A stretch of 64,000 nt of DNA from Marinobacter sp. 1-4A (GTDB lineage Bacteria > Pseudomonadota > Gammaproteobacteria > Pseudomonadales > Oleiphilaceae). The DNA is taken from positions 62,001 to 126,000 of the forward strand of contig NZ_VCGY01000007.1 of assembly GCF_016597725.1 (NCBI RefSeq), in the 5' to 3' direction. Positions 1 to 10,840 of this stretch are shown in pieces (the stretch's first letter is position 1; every line of letters starts with the position of its first letter). Position numbers and translations under genes: made by a program. Under the pieces are notes generated by a model. The model was not told where the DNA came from. It did not search any database and was given only the letters and a program-made list of their open reading frames with translations.

Positions 1-1642
1 AAAATGCCGCCGATGAAATATCTGCAGGCACATCAATCGCATTGGCTGTTAGCTTGCCACCACCGGTAACGCTTGCAGTTGGGCCGTCGCGTTCTACTTT
101 ATAACCAAAGCCAGCCAGCATACGCTCAGTGTGATCCCGTGTTGGTGCGGGTTCGGTGACTGAGGTAGTGCCGTCGGCATATAGGCCGGCAAGCAACAGG
201 CAAGATTTCACCTGAGCACTAGCAACCGGCATGTCATAGTGGATACCGACCAGCTTCTTATCCTTACTACCTCTAATTTTTAAAGGCGGCCGACCGCCCT
301 CCGCTGTATCGATAACAGCACCCATAGACCGCAGCGGGTCTGCAACGCGATTCATAGGGCGAACTGAAAGGCTGGCATCGCCGGTTAGCTCGGACTCAAA
401 AGGCTGTGCCGCCAACAGGCCAGTAAATAGGCGCATGCCAGTGCCGGAGTTCCCCAAATATATCGGGCCGCGGGGCGGCTGCAACCCATGCATTCCAACG
501 CCGTGAATACGTACAAAGCCATTATCCGGCCCTTCAATGGCAACCCCCATATCGCGGAATGCCTGCAATGTTGCGAGACTGTCCTCGCCTTCAAGGAAGC
601 CCTTTACTTCCGTTATCCCCTCAGCGAGAGCCCCGAGCATAATCGAGCGGTGGGACATAGACTTGTCGCCGGGCACTCGAATATCGCCGGTTACGGAACC
701 ACCGGGCTGAAGACGAAACGTCACTTGATTTTCACTATTATTTGTCACGTAAGCCTGTCCTGAAAGCATTTTTGAAAAGTGTTCGCGTGCCGCTTTGGCG
801 CGGCTGAATACTCGCAGCAGCGTGGCGCCATCCTGATCGGCAATCGCCGTGCGCAACTGATCGAGATCCCGGGTAAAATGGTCAATGACTCGAAGTACTG
901 CGTCGCGGTTGGATAGGAAGATATCGTGCCACATCACCGGATCACTGGCTGCAATCCGGGTGAAGTCGCGGAACCCACCAGCAGCATACCGGAAAATATC
1001 CATATTCTCGTCTTCGCCGGCCAACGTATCTACCAACGAGAAAGCAATTAGATGGGGTAAGTGGCTGGTCGCCGCCAAGACTTCATCGTGATACGCCACC
1101 GACATGGTAAGCACAGTGGCACCGCAGGCTTCCCACAATGCACGGAGCTTTTTCAGATGGGGGGCGCTGACGTTATCGGGTGGCGTGAGTATCACCTTGT
1201 GATGGGTGAACATATCCGGGTTGGCGGCTCGAATACCACTGCGTTCTGACCCTGCAATCGGATGCCCTGGAATTATACGGGGCGAAAACTCTCCGAACAC
1301 CGCCTCAACATCCTTAACAAAACCGGATTTAGTACTACCTACATCGGTAAGAAGGGCATCGGCCGCTAAATGCGGGCGAATTTCCTCCAACACCTTGCGT
1401 GTTGCCTGCACCGGCACCGCCAGTACAACTAGATCTGCCCCACGCACCGCCTCCGCTGTGCTACCCGCGATCGTATCAATCACGCCCAAAGATTGGCCCA
1501 GCACAAGATCTTCTTTACGCAGGTCTGCGCCAACAACATCTAGAGCCAGACTATTTTTGCGAATGGCACTGGCCAACGAGCCACCTATCAGGCCCAGCCC
1601 GATGACCGCAACTCGCTGGAAAAGCGGTTCGCGCAGCGGCAT
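1..1642 (-). CDS. tyrA-aroA: Prephenate dehydrogenase / EPSP synthase fusion (partial)
   Basis: Bifunctional aromatic amino acid enzyme. The N-terminal half is prephenate dehydrogenase (tyrosine branch), with the NAD-binding motif GLGLIGGS about 12 residues in and the PGHPIAGSE motif. The C-terminal part is 5-enolpyruvylshikimate-3-phosphate synthase (shikimate pathway), with the substrate loop PGDKSMSHR at about residue 314 and GNSGTGMR. The reading frame stays open to base 1, so the AroA C-terminus lies outside the window. The ATG at 1640-1642 follows the hisC stop after one base, so the two are probably translationally coupled. This fusion is known from Pseudomonas and relatives. The frame is uninterrupted across the domain junction. 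Confidence 0.93.
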   Translation of the reverse strand, partial: MPLREPLFQRVAVIGLGLIGGSLASAIRKNSLALDVVGADLRKEDLVLGQSLGVIDTIAGSTAEAVRGADLVVLAVPVQATRKVLEEIRPHLAADALLTDVGSTKSGFVKDVEAVFGEFSPRIIPGHPIAGSERSGIRAANPDMFTHHKVILTPPDNVSAPHLKKLRALWEACGATVLTMSVAYHDEVLAATSHLPHLIAFSLVDTLAGEDENMDIFRYAAGGFRDFTRIAASDPVMWHDIFLSNRDAVLRVIDHFTRDLDQLRTAIADQDGATLLRVFSRAKAAREHFSKMLSGQAYVTNNSENQVTFRLQPGGSVTGDIRVPGDKSMSHRSIMLGALAEGITEVKGFLEGEDSLATLQAFRDMGVAIEGPDNGFVRIHGVGMHGLQPPRGPIYLGNSGTGMRLFTGLLAAQPFESELTGDASLSVRPMNRVADPLRSMGAVIDTAEGGRPPLKIRGSKDKKLVGIHYDMPVASAQVKSCLLLAGLYADGTTSVTEPAPTRDHTERMLAGFGYKVERDGPTASVTGGGKLTANAIDVPADISSAAF

Positions 1643-1643
1643 A

Positions 1644-2768
1644 TCAGGCGCCCTGCCCAGCCGCAACCAACGCTTTTGCGAGCGCGTCGATAAATTGCTC
1701 ATTCTCCAACGGCAAACCTACCGACACCCTGAGGTGGTTAGGCATGCCGTAACCCGCAACAGGGCGTACTATTACGCCCTGAGCCAGCAACGCCTGATAC
1801 ACGCCCATGGCATGCGGCCCCACTTCAACGGCCACAAAATTCCCCGAAGACGGAATATACCGAAGGCCCATTTCATCAAAGGCCTCTTGTAGCTGCTTCA
1901 ACCCAGCTGTATTCGCCTCGCGGGAACGTTGTAGATAGTCTTCGTCATCCAGCACTGCCGTGGCGGCTGCAAGAGCGAGGGAGTTCACATTAAAAGGCTG
2001 GCGCACACGGTTAAGAATATCAGCGATAGCCGGTGAACTAATGCTATAGCCGACACGCAAAGCCGCGAGCCCCCAAGCTTTGGAAAAAGTACGACACACA
2101 ATTAGGTTGGGGAAACGGCTTAGAAGCGCAACACCATCCGGATCTTTTTCTCCGGTCATGTATTCGCAGTAGGCTTCGTCTAAAACCACGAGAACATTTT
2201 GCGGAATTTTGTCGAGAAACGCTTCAATGGCGTGTGAGTCGTGCACGGTTCCCGTAGGATTGTTCGGGTTCGCCACAAATACCAGCCGCGTGCGCTCGGT
2301 TACTGCCGCCGCCATGGCATCAAGGTCGTGGCCCCAGTCTTTAGCCGTTACAGAGACCGCTGTGGCACCAATAGCTTGAGTAACAATCGGATAAACGGCA
2401 AACGCATACTGGGAAAAGACAACCTCGGAACTGGCGTCCGCAAAGCAACGCGCAATGACTTCAAGCACATCGTTGGAGCCATTGCCTAGTGTGATCTGAC
2501 CAGCACCAACCCCAAGGCGCTTGGACAGCTTCTGTTTGAGTTCAAACCCGTTGCCATCGGGGTATAGGCAAAGCTCGGACAAGGCTGTTTCAGCCGCCGC
2601 AATAGCTATTTTACTGGGGCCCAATGGATTCTCGTTGCTCGCAAGCTTGATGATCGCAGCCGGGTCTAGACCCAATTGACGAGCCAGCTCGCTAATAGGT
2701 TTGCCCGGCTGATAGGGAGACAAAGCCTGAACGCCTTTTACCGCAAGACTCTGATAATCGATGGCCAT
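1644..2768 (-). CDS. hisC: Histidinol-phosphate/aromatic aminotransferase
   Basis: PLP-dependent fold-type I aminotransferase of 374 residues, the usual HisC length. Visible signatures are NPNNPTG and the PLP-lysine segment RTFSKAWGLAALRVGY. The enzyme converts imidazole-acetol phosphate to histidinol phosphate. Its position between pheA and tyrA-aroA, as for hisC2 in Pseudomonas, suggests it also (or mainly) transaminates phenylpyruvate, hydroxyphenylpyruvate or prephenate (inference). The ATG has a strong ribosome site (AAGGAAGG) just upstream. A 53-bp gap separates it from pheA. Confidence 0.92.
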   Translation of the reverse strand: MAIDYQSLAVKGVQALSPYQPGKPISELARQLGLDPAAIIKLASNENPLGPSKIAIAAAETALSELCLYPDGNGFELKQKLSKRLGVGAGQITLGNGSNDVLEVIARCFADASSEVVFSQYAFAVYPIVTQAIGATAVSVTAKDWGHDLDAMAAAVTERTRLVFVANPNNPTGTVHDSHAIEAFLDKIPQNVLVVLDEAYCEYMTGEKDPDGVALLSRFPNLIVCRTFSKAWGLAALRVGYSISSPAIADILNRVRQPFNVNSLALAAATAVLDDEDYLQRSREANTAGLKQLQEAFDEMGLRYIPSSGNFVAVEVGPHAMGVYQALLAQGVIVRPVAGYGMPNHLRVSVGLPLENEQFIDALAKALVAAGQGA

Positions 2769-2821
2769 ATACCTTCCTTAAACCGCCTGAATTCCGATGC
2801 TATTCACGTGCCAGATCAATT

Positions 2822-3919
2822 TTAAAGTACACCGATGGGATAGGAGCCCAAACGTTTGAGTTCGACAGCTTCTTCATCTACTTCCGCAAGCACTTTTCTG
2901 GCCTGCTCGTCATCCATGTGCCCTTCAAAATCAATATAAAAAACATAGGCCCAGGTACCACTGGGTGATGGCCGGGTTTCGATCCGCGTAAGACTGATGC
3001 CGTGACGGTGAAACGGCTCCAATAGCTGATACAGTGCGCCGGGTTTATTTCTCATTGAAACAAGTATCGATGACTTATCATGCCCGCTGGCCGGTACTTC
3101 TTCCCGGCCGATAATGAGGAACCGCGTGGTGTTATCCGGGCGGTCTTCAATGCTATTCGCAAGCTTCTCTAAGCCGTATAGCTCGGCCGCCATATCACCT
3201 GCTATCGCAGCGGTACCCGGCTCCTGCGCAGCGCGGCGCGCAGCTTCGGCGTTACTGGAAACCGTTACCCGCTCAACACCGTAACGGTGGGTATCCAACC
3301 ACTGGCGGCATTGGGCAAATGACTGCTGGTGCGAATAAATGCGTGTTATTTCTTGATCGCGGAATTCAGGTGACACCAAAAGATGATGGTGAATTCTCAG
3401 CTGAACCTCGCCGCAAATCTTCAGCGGTGAGGACATGAACATATCAAGCGTGTGATTGATCATACCCTCCGTGGAGTTTTCAACCGGCACCACTCCATAA
3501 TGGGCAGCGCCGGACGCGACTTCGCGGAAAACGGCATCAATGGCAGGCAAAGGCACACTAACAACAGAATGCCCGAAATGTTTGAGCGCTGCCGCCTGGG
3601 TAAAAGTGCCGACAGGTCCCAAGAAGGCAATATGCATGGGCTTTTCTAGCGCCAGACAAGCCGACATAATTTCGCGAAACAACCGGGCCATCTCTTCGCC
3701 TGGCAATGGCCCCGGGTTAGCTTCTTTTATGCGGCGCAGCACCTGAGCCTCACGCTCAGGACGGTAAAAAAACACATCTTCACCGGGGTTGGCTTCCATT
3801 TTTACATGGGCCACTTCCTGCGCGCATTTCGCACGGGCACTGATCAGTTCCATGATCTTCTGATCAAGGCTGTCTATTTCTTCCCGTAGTTCTCCGAGGC
3901 GGATCTGCTCATCGCTCAT
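2822..3919 (-). CDS. pheA: Chorismate mutase / prephenate dehydratase (P-protein)
   Basis: Bifunctional enzyme of phenylalanine synthesis, 365 residues. An AroQ-type chorismate mutase helical domain (about 1-90; LREEIDSLDQKIMELI) is followed by prephenate dehydratase (about 97-275; FLGPVGTFTQAAALKHFG, NSTEGMINHTLD) and a C-terminal ACT domain (about 283-365; NKPGALYQLLEPF, then IETRPSPSG). The last is the place where phenylalanine feedback normally acts (family knowledge). The ATG lies 2 bp after the serC stop, with GAAGGAG inside the end of serC, so it is translated from the same mRNA. No attenuator leader peptide was seen. Confidence 0.95.
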   Translation of the reverse strand: MSDEQIRLGELREEIDSLDQKIMELISARAKCAQEVAHVKMEANPGEDVFFYRPEREAQVLRRIKEANPGPLPGEEMARLFREIMSACLALEKPMHIAFLGPVGTFTQAAALKHFGHSVVSVPLPAIDAVFREVASGAAHYGVVPVENSTEGMINHTLDMFMSSPLKICGEVQLRIHHHLLVSPEFRDQEITRIYSHQQSFAQCRQWLDTHRYGVERVTVSSNAEAARRAAQEPGTAAIAGDMAAELYGLEKLANSIEDRPDNTTRFLIIGREEVPASGHDKSSILVSMRNKPGALYQLLEPFHRHGISLTRIETRPSPSGTWAYVFYIDFEGHMDDEQARKVLAEVDEEAVELKRLGSYPIGVL

Positions 3920-3921
3920 GG

Positions 3922-5004
3922 TCAGCCCCGCTCCTTCGCAAACTCTGTCATATACTGAATCAGCGCATCCACACCAGCTTCTGGCATGGCGTTATAGATG
4001 CTGGCACGCATACCTCCCACGGAACGGTGCCCCGCCAGATTGAGTAAGCCCCGAGCGTCGGCACCCTTAAGGAAGGCAGCATTCAAGCCATCGTCCTGCA
4101 GCGTGAACGGTATATTCATCCAAGAACGGAAGCGTGGGTCGATAGGGTTGGCGTAAAATTCATTAGCATCGATGAAACCGTACAGTTTTTCTGCTTTCCT
4201 TCGGTTTATCTCACCCATGGCTTTTACACCGCCCTGAGCTTTCAACCACTTGAATACCAGACCCGCGAGATACCAAGAGTAAGTCGCTGGCGTGTTGTAC
4301 ATGGAGCCGTTATCCGCAATCACCTGATAGTTCATCATGGTCGGCGTTTCCTTTCGGGCTTTGCCCAGAAGGTCTTTCCGAATAATGACCACAACCAGCC
4401 CGGAAGGGCCGATATTCTTTTGGGCGCCAGCGTAAATCAGACCAAACTTGGACACATCAACCGGGCGCGAAAGCATGGTGGATGACATATCTGCTACCAA
4501 GGGCACCATGCCGCTGTCGGGAATAAAGCCATACTCCAGACCACCGATGGTTTCGTTCGGTGTGTAGTGCAAGTAAGCCGCATCGGTGCTGGTCTGCCAC
4601 GACGCTTGATCGGGAATATTGACAAAGCCGCCCTCTTCCGAACTGGCAACCACATTTACATCGGCATAGCGCTTAGCCTCGGCAATGGCCTTCTTCGACC
4701 AGATGCCAGTATTAACGTAATCCGCAGACGTTTTGTCGCCCAACAGGTTTAAAGGAATGGTGGAGAACTGGCTGGAAGCTCCGCCCTGCATGAAGAGTAC
4801 AGCGTAATCATCTGATACTCCGGCCAATTCACGCAGATCTTGCTCGGCCATTTCGGCAATTTCCACAAACTCATCACTGCGATGGCTCATTTCCATTACC
4901 GACATGCCCGTGCCACGCCAGTCCAGCATTTCATCCCGTGCCTGTGCCAGCACACTTTCCGGCAAGGTTGCCGGACCTGCACAAAAGTTATACGCCCTGC
5001 TCAT
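3922..5004 (-). CDS. serC: Phosphoserine aminotransferase
   Basis: PLP enzyme of the phosphorylated serine pathway (3-phosphohydroxypyruvate to phosphoserine), also used for 4-phosphohydroxythreonine in PLP synthesis. The N-terminus MSRAYNFCAGPATLP is the conserved SerC start, so I place the start at the ATG at 5002-5004. An in-frame GTG 18 bp upstream has no ribosome site and adds residues not typical of the family. The PLP-lysine segment GAQKNIGPSGL is present. The protein is 360 residues, full length. It lies 50 bp downstream of gyrA, in the gyrA-serC-pheA order known from pseudomonads. Confidence 0.94.
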   Translation of the reverse strand: MSRAYNFCAGPATLPESVLAQARDEMLDWRGTGMSVMEMSHRSDEFVEIAEMAEQDLRELAGVSDDYAVLFMQGGASSQFSTIPLNLLGDKTSADYVNTGIWSKKAIAEAKRYADVNVVASSEEGGFVNIPDQASWQTSTDAAYLHYTPNETIGGLEYGFIPDSGMVPLVADMSSTMLSRPVDVSKFGLIYAGAQKNIGPSGLVVVIIRKDLLGKARKETPTMMNYQVIADNGSMYNTPATYSWYLAGLVFKWLKAQGGVKAMGEINRRKAEKLYGFIDANEFYANPIDPRFRSWMNIPFTLQDDGLNAAFLKGADARGLLNLAGHRSVGGMRASIYNAMPEAGVDALIQYMTEFAKERG

Positions 5005-5054
5005 GTTCCTGTGGTCTCTCACGTCTTGCGGATTCGGTGTTCGGCAGTGCCGGC

Positions 5055-7661
5055 TTATTCCTCGCCAGCATCCTGTTCCGGACTGTTGTTTGCGCTTTCA
5101 TCTGTTGAGGCATCTTCCATGTCGTCATCGTCGGTTTCGGCAATTCGCTCAACACCTACCAAACGCTCGTCTTCCTGACTCAACCTGATCAGGCGCACAC
5201 CTTGCGTGTTCCGGCTAAGAACCGATACTTCATCCGTACGGGTACGAACCAGCGTGCCCTTGTCGGAAATCAGCATCATCTCGTCGCCTTCGAATAACTG
5301 CAACGCGGTGACAAGATTGCCGTTACGCTCGGAGCATTGCATAGCAATAACGCCTTGGCTGCCACGACCGTACGTTGGGAACTCTTCAAGCGCAGTCCGC
5401 TTGCCGTAACCATTCTCGCTGGCTGTCAGAATAACTCCGCCTTCCTGAGGAATGATCAAAGACACAACATGATGCCCTTCAGGCATTCTGATACCACGCA
5501 CACCACGGGCAGTTCGACTTAGCGGGCGAACGGCTTCTTCGTTGAAACGAACCGCTTTACCTGCTGTAGAGAACAGCATGATTTCGGCATCGCCTTCGGT
5601 AATCGCAGCGCCAATCAGCGTATCGCCTTCATCAAGAGACAAGGCAATCAAACCACTGCTCCGCGGGCGTGAGAAGTTCGGCAAAGGTGTTTTCTTAACG
5701 ACGCCCGCAGACGTTGCCATCAGAACAAACTGGTTTTCCGGATAATCGCGCACCGGCAGGAAGGTGGTAATACGCTCACCTTCATCCAACGGCAGAATAT
5801 TTACCATCGGCCTACCACGAGATGCGCGACTGGCGCGGGGAATCTCGAACACGCGCAACCAGTACACCTTGCCACGGTTGGAGAAGCACAGAATGGTGTC
5901 GTGGGAGTTAGCGACCAGCAGCTTTTCAACAAAATCTTCGTCTTTCATGGAGGTCGCAGCTTTACCACGGCCACCACGGCGCTGGGCCTGATAATCCTCA
6001 ACAGCTTGAGTCTTGGCGTAACCACTGTGGGAAATAGTGACAACCAGTTCTTCTTCATCAATCAGATCGGCGATCGTAAGATCACGCTGGGAGCTGGTTA
6101 TTTCTGTACGACGCTCATCACCAAACTCTTCTACTACGGCTTCCAGCTCCTCACGGATAACCTGCATCAAGCGATCAGGATCACCTAAGATTTCCAGCAG
6201 TCCGGCAATTTTCTCAAGGATTTCCTTGTACTCGTTCTGGAGCTTTTCGGTTTCCAGACCGGTCAGACGGTGCAGACGCATGTCCAGGATCGCCTGAGTC
6301 TGCTCCGGAGACATAAAGTACAGGCCGTCACGCAGGCCGTAGATTTCCGGCAGATCGTCCGGGCGGCAAGCGTCTTCGCCGGCTCGCTCAAGCATCGCCA
6401 TTACGTCACCCGGCGCCCAGCCGCGGGCCATCAGCTTCTCTTTGGCTTCTACTGAGCTTGGGGAGGCCTTGATCAGTTCGATCATCTCATCGATGTTGGC
6501 CAGTGCTACAGTCAGACCTTCAAGAATGTGGCCACGCTCGCGGGCTTTACGCAGCTCAAAGATGGTACGGCGGGTCACCACTTCACGGCGGTGGCGCACG
6601 AACGCATCCAGCATTTCCTTGAGATTCAGGATTCGTGGCTCGCCGTTGATCAGCGCAACCATGTTGATGCCGAATACCGTCTGCAACTGGGTGTGCTTGA
6701 ACAGGTTGTTGACCACAACCTCCGGATTTTCACCACGGCGCAACTCGATAAAGATGCGGATACCTTCCTTGTTGGACTCGTCCCGCAGCTCGGTAATACC
6801 TTCCAGACGCTTTTCCTTCACCAGCTCGGCGATCTTTTCGATCAGACGGGCCTTGTTCAGCTGATACGGCAGCTCGGTAATGATGATGGCGTCGCGGTTG
6901 GTCTTCTTGTCGGTTTCAATCTCGTGGCGGGCGCGAATGTAAATGCGGCCACGACCGGTGCGATAGGCTTCAACAATGCCGGCACGGCCATTGATAATGC
7001 CTTCGGTCGGGAAATCCGGGCCCGGAATGAACTCCATTAGTTCATCACAGGTGAGATCCGGATTATCAATCAGCGCCAAACAACCGTTAACCACTTCTGT
7101 CAGGTTATGGGGCGGAATATTGGTCGCCATACCTACAGCGATACCGGAGGAGCCATTCACCAGCAGGTTAGGAACCCGGGTAGGCATAACCTCTGGAATA
7201 CGCTCTGTGCCGTCGTAGTTGTCGACAAAATCTACGGTTTCTTTATCGAGATCCGCCAGCAACGAGTGGGCAATTTTCTTCATACGGATTTCGGTGTAAC
7301 GCATGGCTGCCGCGTTATCACCGTCGATAGAACCAAAGTTGCCCTGACCATCTACCAGCGGATACCGCAGAGAGAAAGGCTGAGCCATACGAACGATGGT
7401 GTCGTAAACAGCAGAGTCACCGTGCGGGTGGTATTTACCAATAACATCACCCACCACACGGGCAGACTTCTTGTAGGCCTTGTTCCAGTCGTTGTTCAGT
7501 TCGGACATAGCGAACAGAACACGACGGTGAACCGGCTTGAGGCCATCCCGCACGTCAGGAAGCGCTCGCCCGACGATGACGCTCATGGCGTAATCCAGGT
7601 AAGACTGCTTCAGTTCGTCTTCAATATTGACCGGCAGGATCTCTTTGGCTAATTCACCCAT
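5055..7661 (-). CDS. gyrA: DNA gyrase subunit A
   Basis: ATP-dependent type II topoisomerase subunit that cuts and rejoins DNA to introduce negative supercoils with GyrB. The 868-residue protein has the quinolone-resistance region [17 protein letters not shown] with the susceptible-type Ser and Asp, the catalytic tyrosine in [11 protein letters not shown], and the GyrA box QRRGGRG that starts the DNA-wrapping C-terminal domain. The C-terminus is an acidic tail ([14 protein letters not shown]). The ATG has AAGGA about 10 bases upstream. A good -10-like TAGAAT lies upstream on this strand, but I found no convincing -35. Confidence 0.97.
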   Translation of the reverse strand: MGELAKEILPVNIEDELKQSYLDYAMSVIVGRALPDVRDGLKPVHRRVLFAMSELNNDWNKAYKKSARVVGDVIGKYHPHGDSAVYDTIVRMAQPFSLRYPLVDGQGNFGSIDGDNAAAMRYTEIRMKKIAHSLLADLDKETVDFVDNYDGTERIPEVMPTRVPNLLVNGSSGIAVGMATNIPPHNLTEVVNGCLALIDNPDLTCDELMEFIPGPDFPTEGIINGRAGIVEAYRTGRGRIYIRARHEIETDKKTNRDAIIITELPYQLNKARLIEKIAELVKEKRLEGITELRDESNKEGIRIFIELRRGENPEVVVNNLFKHTQLQTVFGINMVALINGEPRILNLKEMLDAFVRHRREVVTRRTIFELRKARERGHILEGLTVALANIDEMIELIKASPSSVEAKEKLMARGWAPGDVMAMLERAGEDACRPDDLPEIYGLRDGLYFMSPEQTQAILDMRLHRLTGLETEKLQNEYKEILEKIAGLLEILGDPDRLMQVIREELEAVVEEFGDERRTEITSSQRDLTIADLIDEEELVVTISHSGYAKTQAVEDYQAQRRGGRGKAATSMKDEDFVEKLLVANSHDTILCFSNRGKVYWLRVFEIPRASRASRGRPMVNILPLDEGERITTFLPVRDYPENQFVLMATSAGVVKKTPLPNFSRPRSSGLIALSLDEGDTLIGAAITEGDAEIMLFSTAGKAVRFNEEAVRPLSRTARGVRGIRMPEGHHVVSLIIPQEGGVILTASENGYGKRTALEEFPTYGRGSQGVIAMQCSERNGNLVTALQLFEGDEMMLISDKGTLVRTRTDEVSVLSRNTQGVRLIRLSQEDERLVGVERIAETDDDDMEDASTDESANNSPEQDAGEE

Positions 7662-7785
7662 CGAGAAAGGTTCCTTTGCGTTATCTGGAAGTCGTTTAGG
7701 GCAGCTTCTGGGCCCCGTAGTTATTCTTCATCAAGCCGCCGATTCTAGCACAGTCACGCCCTTCAAGGGCATCTGTGAGGCAGCC

Positions 7786-8640
7786 TTAATCAAATACTAC
7801 TGTCTTGTTTTCGTGGGTAATCACACGATCTTCGATATGAGAGCGCAATCCCCGGGCAAGAACATTTTTCTCTACATCCTTACCCAGACGCACCATGTCT
7901 TCGATGGTATCGCTGTGATTAATGCGTATAACGTCCTGCTCAATAATCGGGCCCTCGTCAAGATCCTGAGTCACGTAATGACAGGTAGCACCAATCAACT
8001 TCACTCCGCGACTGTACGCCTGATGATAGGGCCGCGCTCCGGCAAAGGATGGTAGAAAGCTATGGTGTATGTTGATCACCTTGCCAGAATACTTTGCACA
8101 AAGCTCCGCAGGTAAAATCTGCATATAGCGCGCAAGCACCACTACATCGGCTTCATAATTCTGGAAAAGTTCGTCAATTTGGGCGAATGCTTCGTCACGG
8201 TTAGCCTTACCCACCGGAATGTGATGGTATGGAATACCGTGCCACTCCACCATAGGGCGTAAATCGTCATGATTGGAGATAACCGCAACAATTTCCGCGT
8301 TGATTTCGTTGCTGTGCCAACGGTACAGGAGGTCGGCCACACAGTGGGACTCCTTACTGCACATGAGAATCACTTTTTTGGGCTGGGCCGAATCGGCGAT
8401 ATGCCAATTCATATCGAATTCCCGGGCAATCGGCGCAAATGCAGCACGGAACTGCTCAAGACCAAACGGAATAGACTCGGCTTTAATTTCGTGACGCATG
8501 AAAAACCAACCACTGTGAGTGTCGGAGTGGTGGCTTGCTTCGGTTATCCAGCCATTGTAAGTGGACAGAAAATTACTCACCTTGGCGACAATTCCCACCC
8601 CATCCGGGCAAGAAATCACAAGACGATAGGTATGCTCCAT
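7786..8640 (-). CDS. purU: Formyltetrahydrofolate deformylase
   Basis: Hydrolyses 10-formyltetrahydrofolate to formate and tetrahydrofolate, balancing the one-carbon pool. The 284-residue protein has an N-terminal ACT-like domain (about 1-85; VISCPDGVGIVAKVSNFL) and a C-terminal formyltransferase-like domain. The motif HHSFLPSFAGARPYHQAY and the downstream DLDEGPIIEQD carry the conserved His and Asp of the family. The start ATG has AAGGAAAGG upstream. Transcribed away from ggt across a 156-bp divergent intergenic region. Confidence 0.93.
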   Translation of the reverse strand: MEHTYRLVISCPDGVGIVAKVSNFLSTYNGWITEASHHSDTHSGWFFMRHEIKAESIPFGLEQFRAAFAPIAREFDMNWHIADSAQPKKVILMCSKESHCVADLLYRWHSNEINAEIVAVISNHDDLRPMVEWHGIPYHHIPVGKANRDEAFAQIDELFQNYEADVVVLARYMQILPAELCAKYSGKVINIHHSFLPSFAGARPYHQAYSRGVKLIGATCHYVTQDLDEGPIIEQDVIRINHSDTIEDMVRLGKDVEKNVLARGLRSHIEDRVITHENKTVVFD

Positions 8641-8796
8641 GAAAGCCTTTCCTTAACTGAAAAACGGGAAAGCAGATGCGACGGAAACCATTACCAGAAA
8701 CGGCAGCTCGAAAAGGAACCAAGGTTAGCGGTACGCACCCTATAAAATGACGGGCTATCATAGCCTATATGATCATCAGAAACGAGGAGTGGAGAC

Positions 8797-10563
8797 ATGG
8801 ACAGAGACCTACACCAGCAATCAGGAAAAACCCGCCTTACCGGGCGCTCAAGCGCCTTACGCGTACTAACCCTAAGCCTCTGCCTTACAACTCTGGCAAC
8901 GCCGGTTCTTAGCCAAGCCATTCTCGAAGGCGAGCGCTTTCATCCTGCCAGCGCACGTAACGGCATGGTGGCGACTAGCCACACCTTAGCCACCGAGGTA
9001 GCGTTAAACGTGCTGAAAAACGGTGGCAACGCCGTAGATGCGGCGGTAACGGCCGGGTTTGCCTTGGCCGTCACCCAGCCAAGGTCCGGAAACATCGGCG
9101 GCGGTGGCTTCATGCTGATATCCAAAGGCGACGGCTCCGAGCCGGAAGCTATAGATTACCGCGAAAAAGCACCCTCAGGCGCTACCGAAACCATGTACCA
9201 AGACGCTTCAGGAGAGGTAGTAAAGGACCGCAGCCGGTTTACCCATCTAGCCGCAGGCGTTCCCGGCACTGTTGCGGGGCTCGCTCTGGCATTGGAACGT
9301 CACGGCACTCTTCCCTTAAAAGAGGCACTGGAACCTGCCATCAAACTAGCCAAAGATGGCTTTGTGGTTCCTCAGCGTTTTAGTGAGGGGCTTGAGCAGG
9401 CACGGGAACGTCTTCAGCGTTGGCCTGCAACTCAGGCAACCTTTTACAAAGAAGACGGATCTGCCTGGCAAGCCGGTGAGCGCTTCCGCCAGCCAGAATT
9501 GGCCGCCACCCTGCAACGTATTGCCGATGAGGGTGTAAAAGGCTTTTATGAAGGTGAAACCGCAAGATTGATTGTGGAAGAAATGGAGAGGCATGGCGGC
9601 CTCATCACCTCGAAGGATCTTGAAGACTATCAGCCGGTTATTCGCACGCCGGTGCATGGAAACTACCGGGGTTACGACATCTACTCTATGTCACCGCCCT
9701 CTTCCGGCGGCACGCACATTGTACAAATACTGAATATTCTTGAAGGGTTTCCGATCACTAAGCTTGGCCACAACTCGGCTGACACCATTCACTACATGGC
9801 AGAAGCCATGAAACTCGCCTATGCCGACCGTTCGGAATATTTGGGCGATACAGATTATGTAGACGTGCCTCTTATGGGCCTGACCAGCAAATCTTATGCA
9901 ACAGAGTTGCGGCAAGGCATCAAGCCGGACAAGGCCCGTCCCGCAAGCGACGTGCGCCCGGGCCAGCCTGCAAGCTATGAAAGCCCTGAAACCACGCATT
10001 TTTCGGTTGTCGATAAATGGGGCAATGCCGTATCAAACACCTACACCATCAACTTCAGTTACGGCTCGGGCATTACCGTTGAAGGCGCGGGCTTTTTGCT
10101 CAACAACGAAATGGACGATTTTAGCGCCAAGCCGGGCGTACCCAATGCCTACGGTCTGATCGGCGGTGCAGCGAACAAAGTGGAGCCTGGCAAGCGCATG
10201 CTCAGTTCCATGTCGCCGACCATTGTTCGCAAAGATGACCGCAACTTTCTGGTCACCGGCAGCCCGGGTGGCTCGCGGATTATCACCACGACTCTCCAAG
10301 TCATCATGAATGTGATTGACCACGGCATGAATATACAAACCGCCGTCAATGCGCCCCGCATTCACCATCAATGGCTGCCAGATGAAATCCGAATCGAACA
10401 AGGCATCAGTGCAGACACAGTGAACCTGCTGGAAAGCCGCGGCCACAAAGTGGTGACTAACTCGGCTATGGGCGCCATTCAAAGCATTATGATTGGAGAA
10501 GACGGCACGCTATACGGCGGCGCCGACCCAAGGCGCAGCACATCTTCTGCCATGGGCTACTGA
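8797..10563 (+). CDS. ggt: Gamma-glutamyltransferase
   Basis: Periplasmic N-terminal nucleophile hydrolase that cleaves or transfers the gamma-glutamyl group of glutathione. 588 residues. The N-terminus has a signal peptide (hydrophobic stretch about residues 22-37, then ATPVLSQA). The autocleavage site is visible at PETTHFSVVDKWGNAVSNT; the second Thr is expected to be the nucleophile exposed after processing. The glycine-rich PGGSRIITTTLQ segment is present near residue 490. The start ATG is preceded by GAGGAGTGGAG. A small gene starts 25 bp after its stop and is probably co-transcribed. Confidence 0.95.
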   Translation: MDRDLHQQSGKTRLTGRSSALRVLTLSLCLTTLATPVLSQAILEGERFHPASARNGMVATSHTLATEVALNVLKNGGNAVDAAVTAGFALAVTQPRSGNIGGGGFMLISKGDGSEPEAIDYREKAPSGATETMYQDASGEVVKDRSRFTHLAAGVPGTVAGLALALERHGTLPLKEALEPAIKLAKDGFVVPQRFSEGLEQARERLQRWPATQATFYKEDGSAWQAGERFRQPELAATLQRIADEGVKGFYEGETARLIVEEMERHGGLITSKDLEDYQPVIRTPVHGNYRGYDIYSMSPPSSGGTHIVQILNILEGFPITKLGHNSADTIHYMAEAMKLAYADRSEYLGDTDYVDVPLMGLTSKSYATELRQGIKPDKARPASDVRPGQPASYESPETTHFSVVDKWGNAVSNTYTINFSYGSGITVEGAGFLLNNEMDDFSAKPGVPNAYGLIGGAANKVEPGKRMLSSMSPTIVRKDDRNFLVTGSPGGSRIITTTLQVIMNVIDHGMNIQTAVNAPRIHHQWLPDEIRIEQGISADTVNLLESRGHKVVTNSAMGAIQSIMIGEDGTLYGGADPRRSTSSAMGY

Positions 10564-10588
10564 CACCATCGTTAAACCGGAGGCATTT

Positions 10589-10840
10589 ATGTTCCTGTCT
10601 GTACAACTGAGCTGTTATCCCCTCAAGGATGATTACAAGCAACCCATCTGGGATCTCATTGCCCGGCTAGAAGAAACCGGCCTGCAAGTTATCGCGGGCC
10701 GCATGAGTACTGAAATTTTCGGCGAGTACGACGAAGTTATGAAGGTACTCTCCGACACCATGAAGTGGTCGTTCGAGACCTACGGGAAGTCGGTTTTTGT
10801 GGCGAAGATTATGGAGGGTGACCGGAGGCCAAAACAATGA
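10589..10840 (+). CDS. Small thiamine-binding (YkoF/MTH1187-like) protein
   Basis: An 83-residue soluble protein starting at an ATG with a clear CGGAGG site 7 bases upstream. The sequence MFLSVQLSCYPLKDDYKQPI, followed by an RLEETGLQVIAGRMSTEIFGEYDEVM pattern, resembles the small ferredoxin-like YkoF/thiamine-binding family, whose members bind hydroxymethylpyrimidine or thiamine. This is recognition by pattern only. It lies 25 bp downstream of ggt on the same strand. A longer in-frame extension overlaps ggt but would lack the family start. Confidence 0.6.
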   Translation: MFLSVQLSCYPLKDDYKQPIWDLIARLEETGLQVIAGRMSTEIFGEYDEVMKVLSDTMKWSFETYGKSVFVAKIMEGDRRPKQ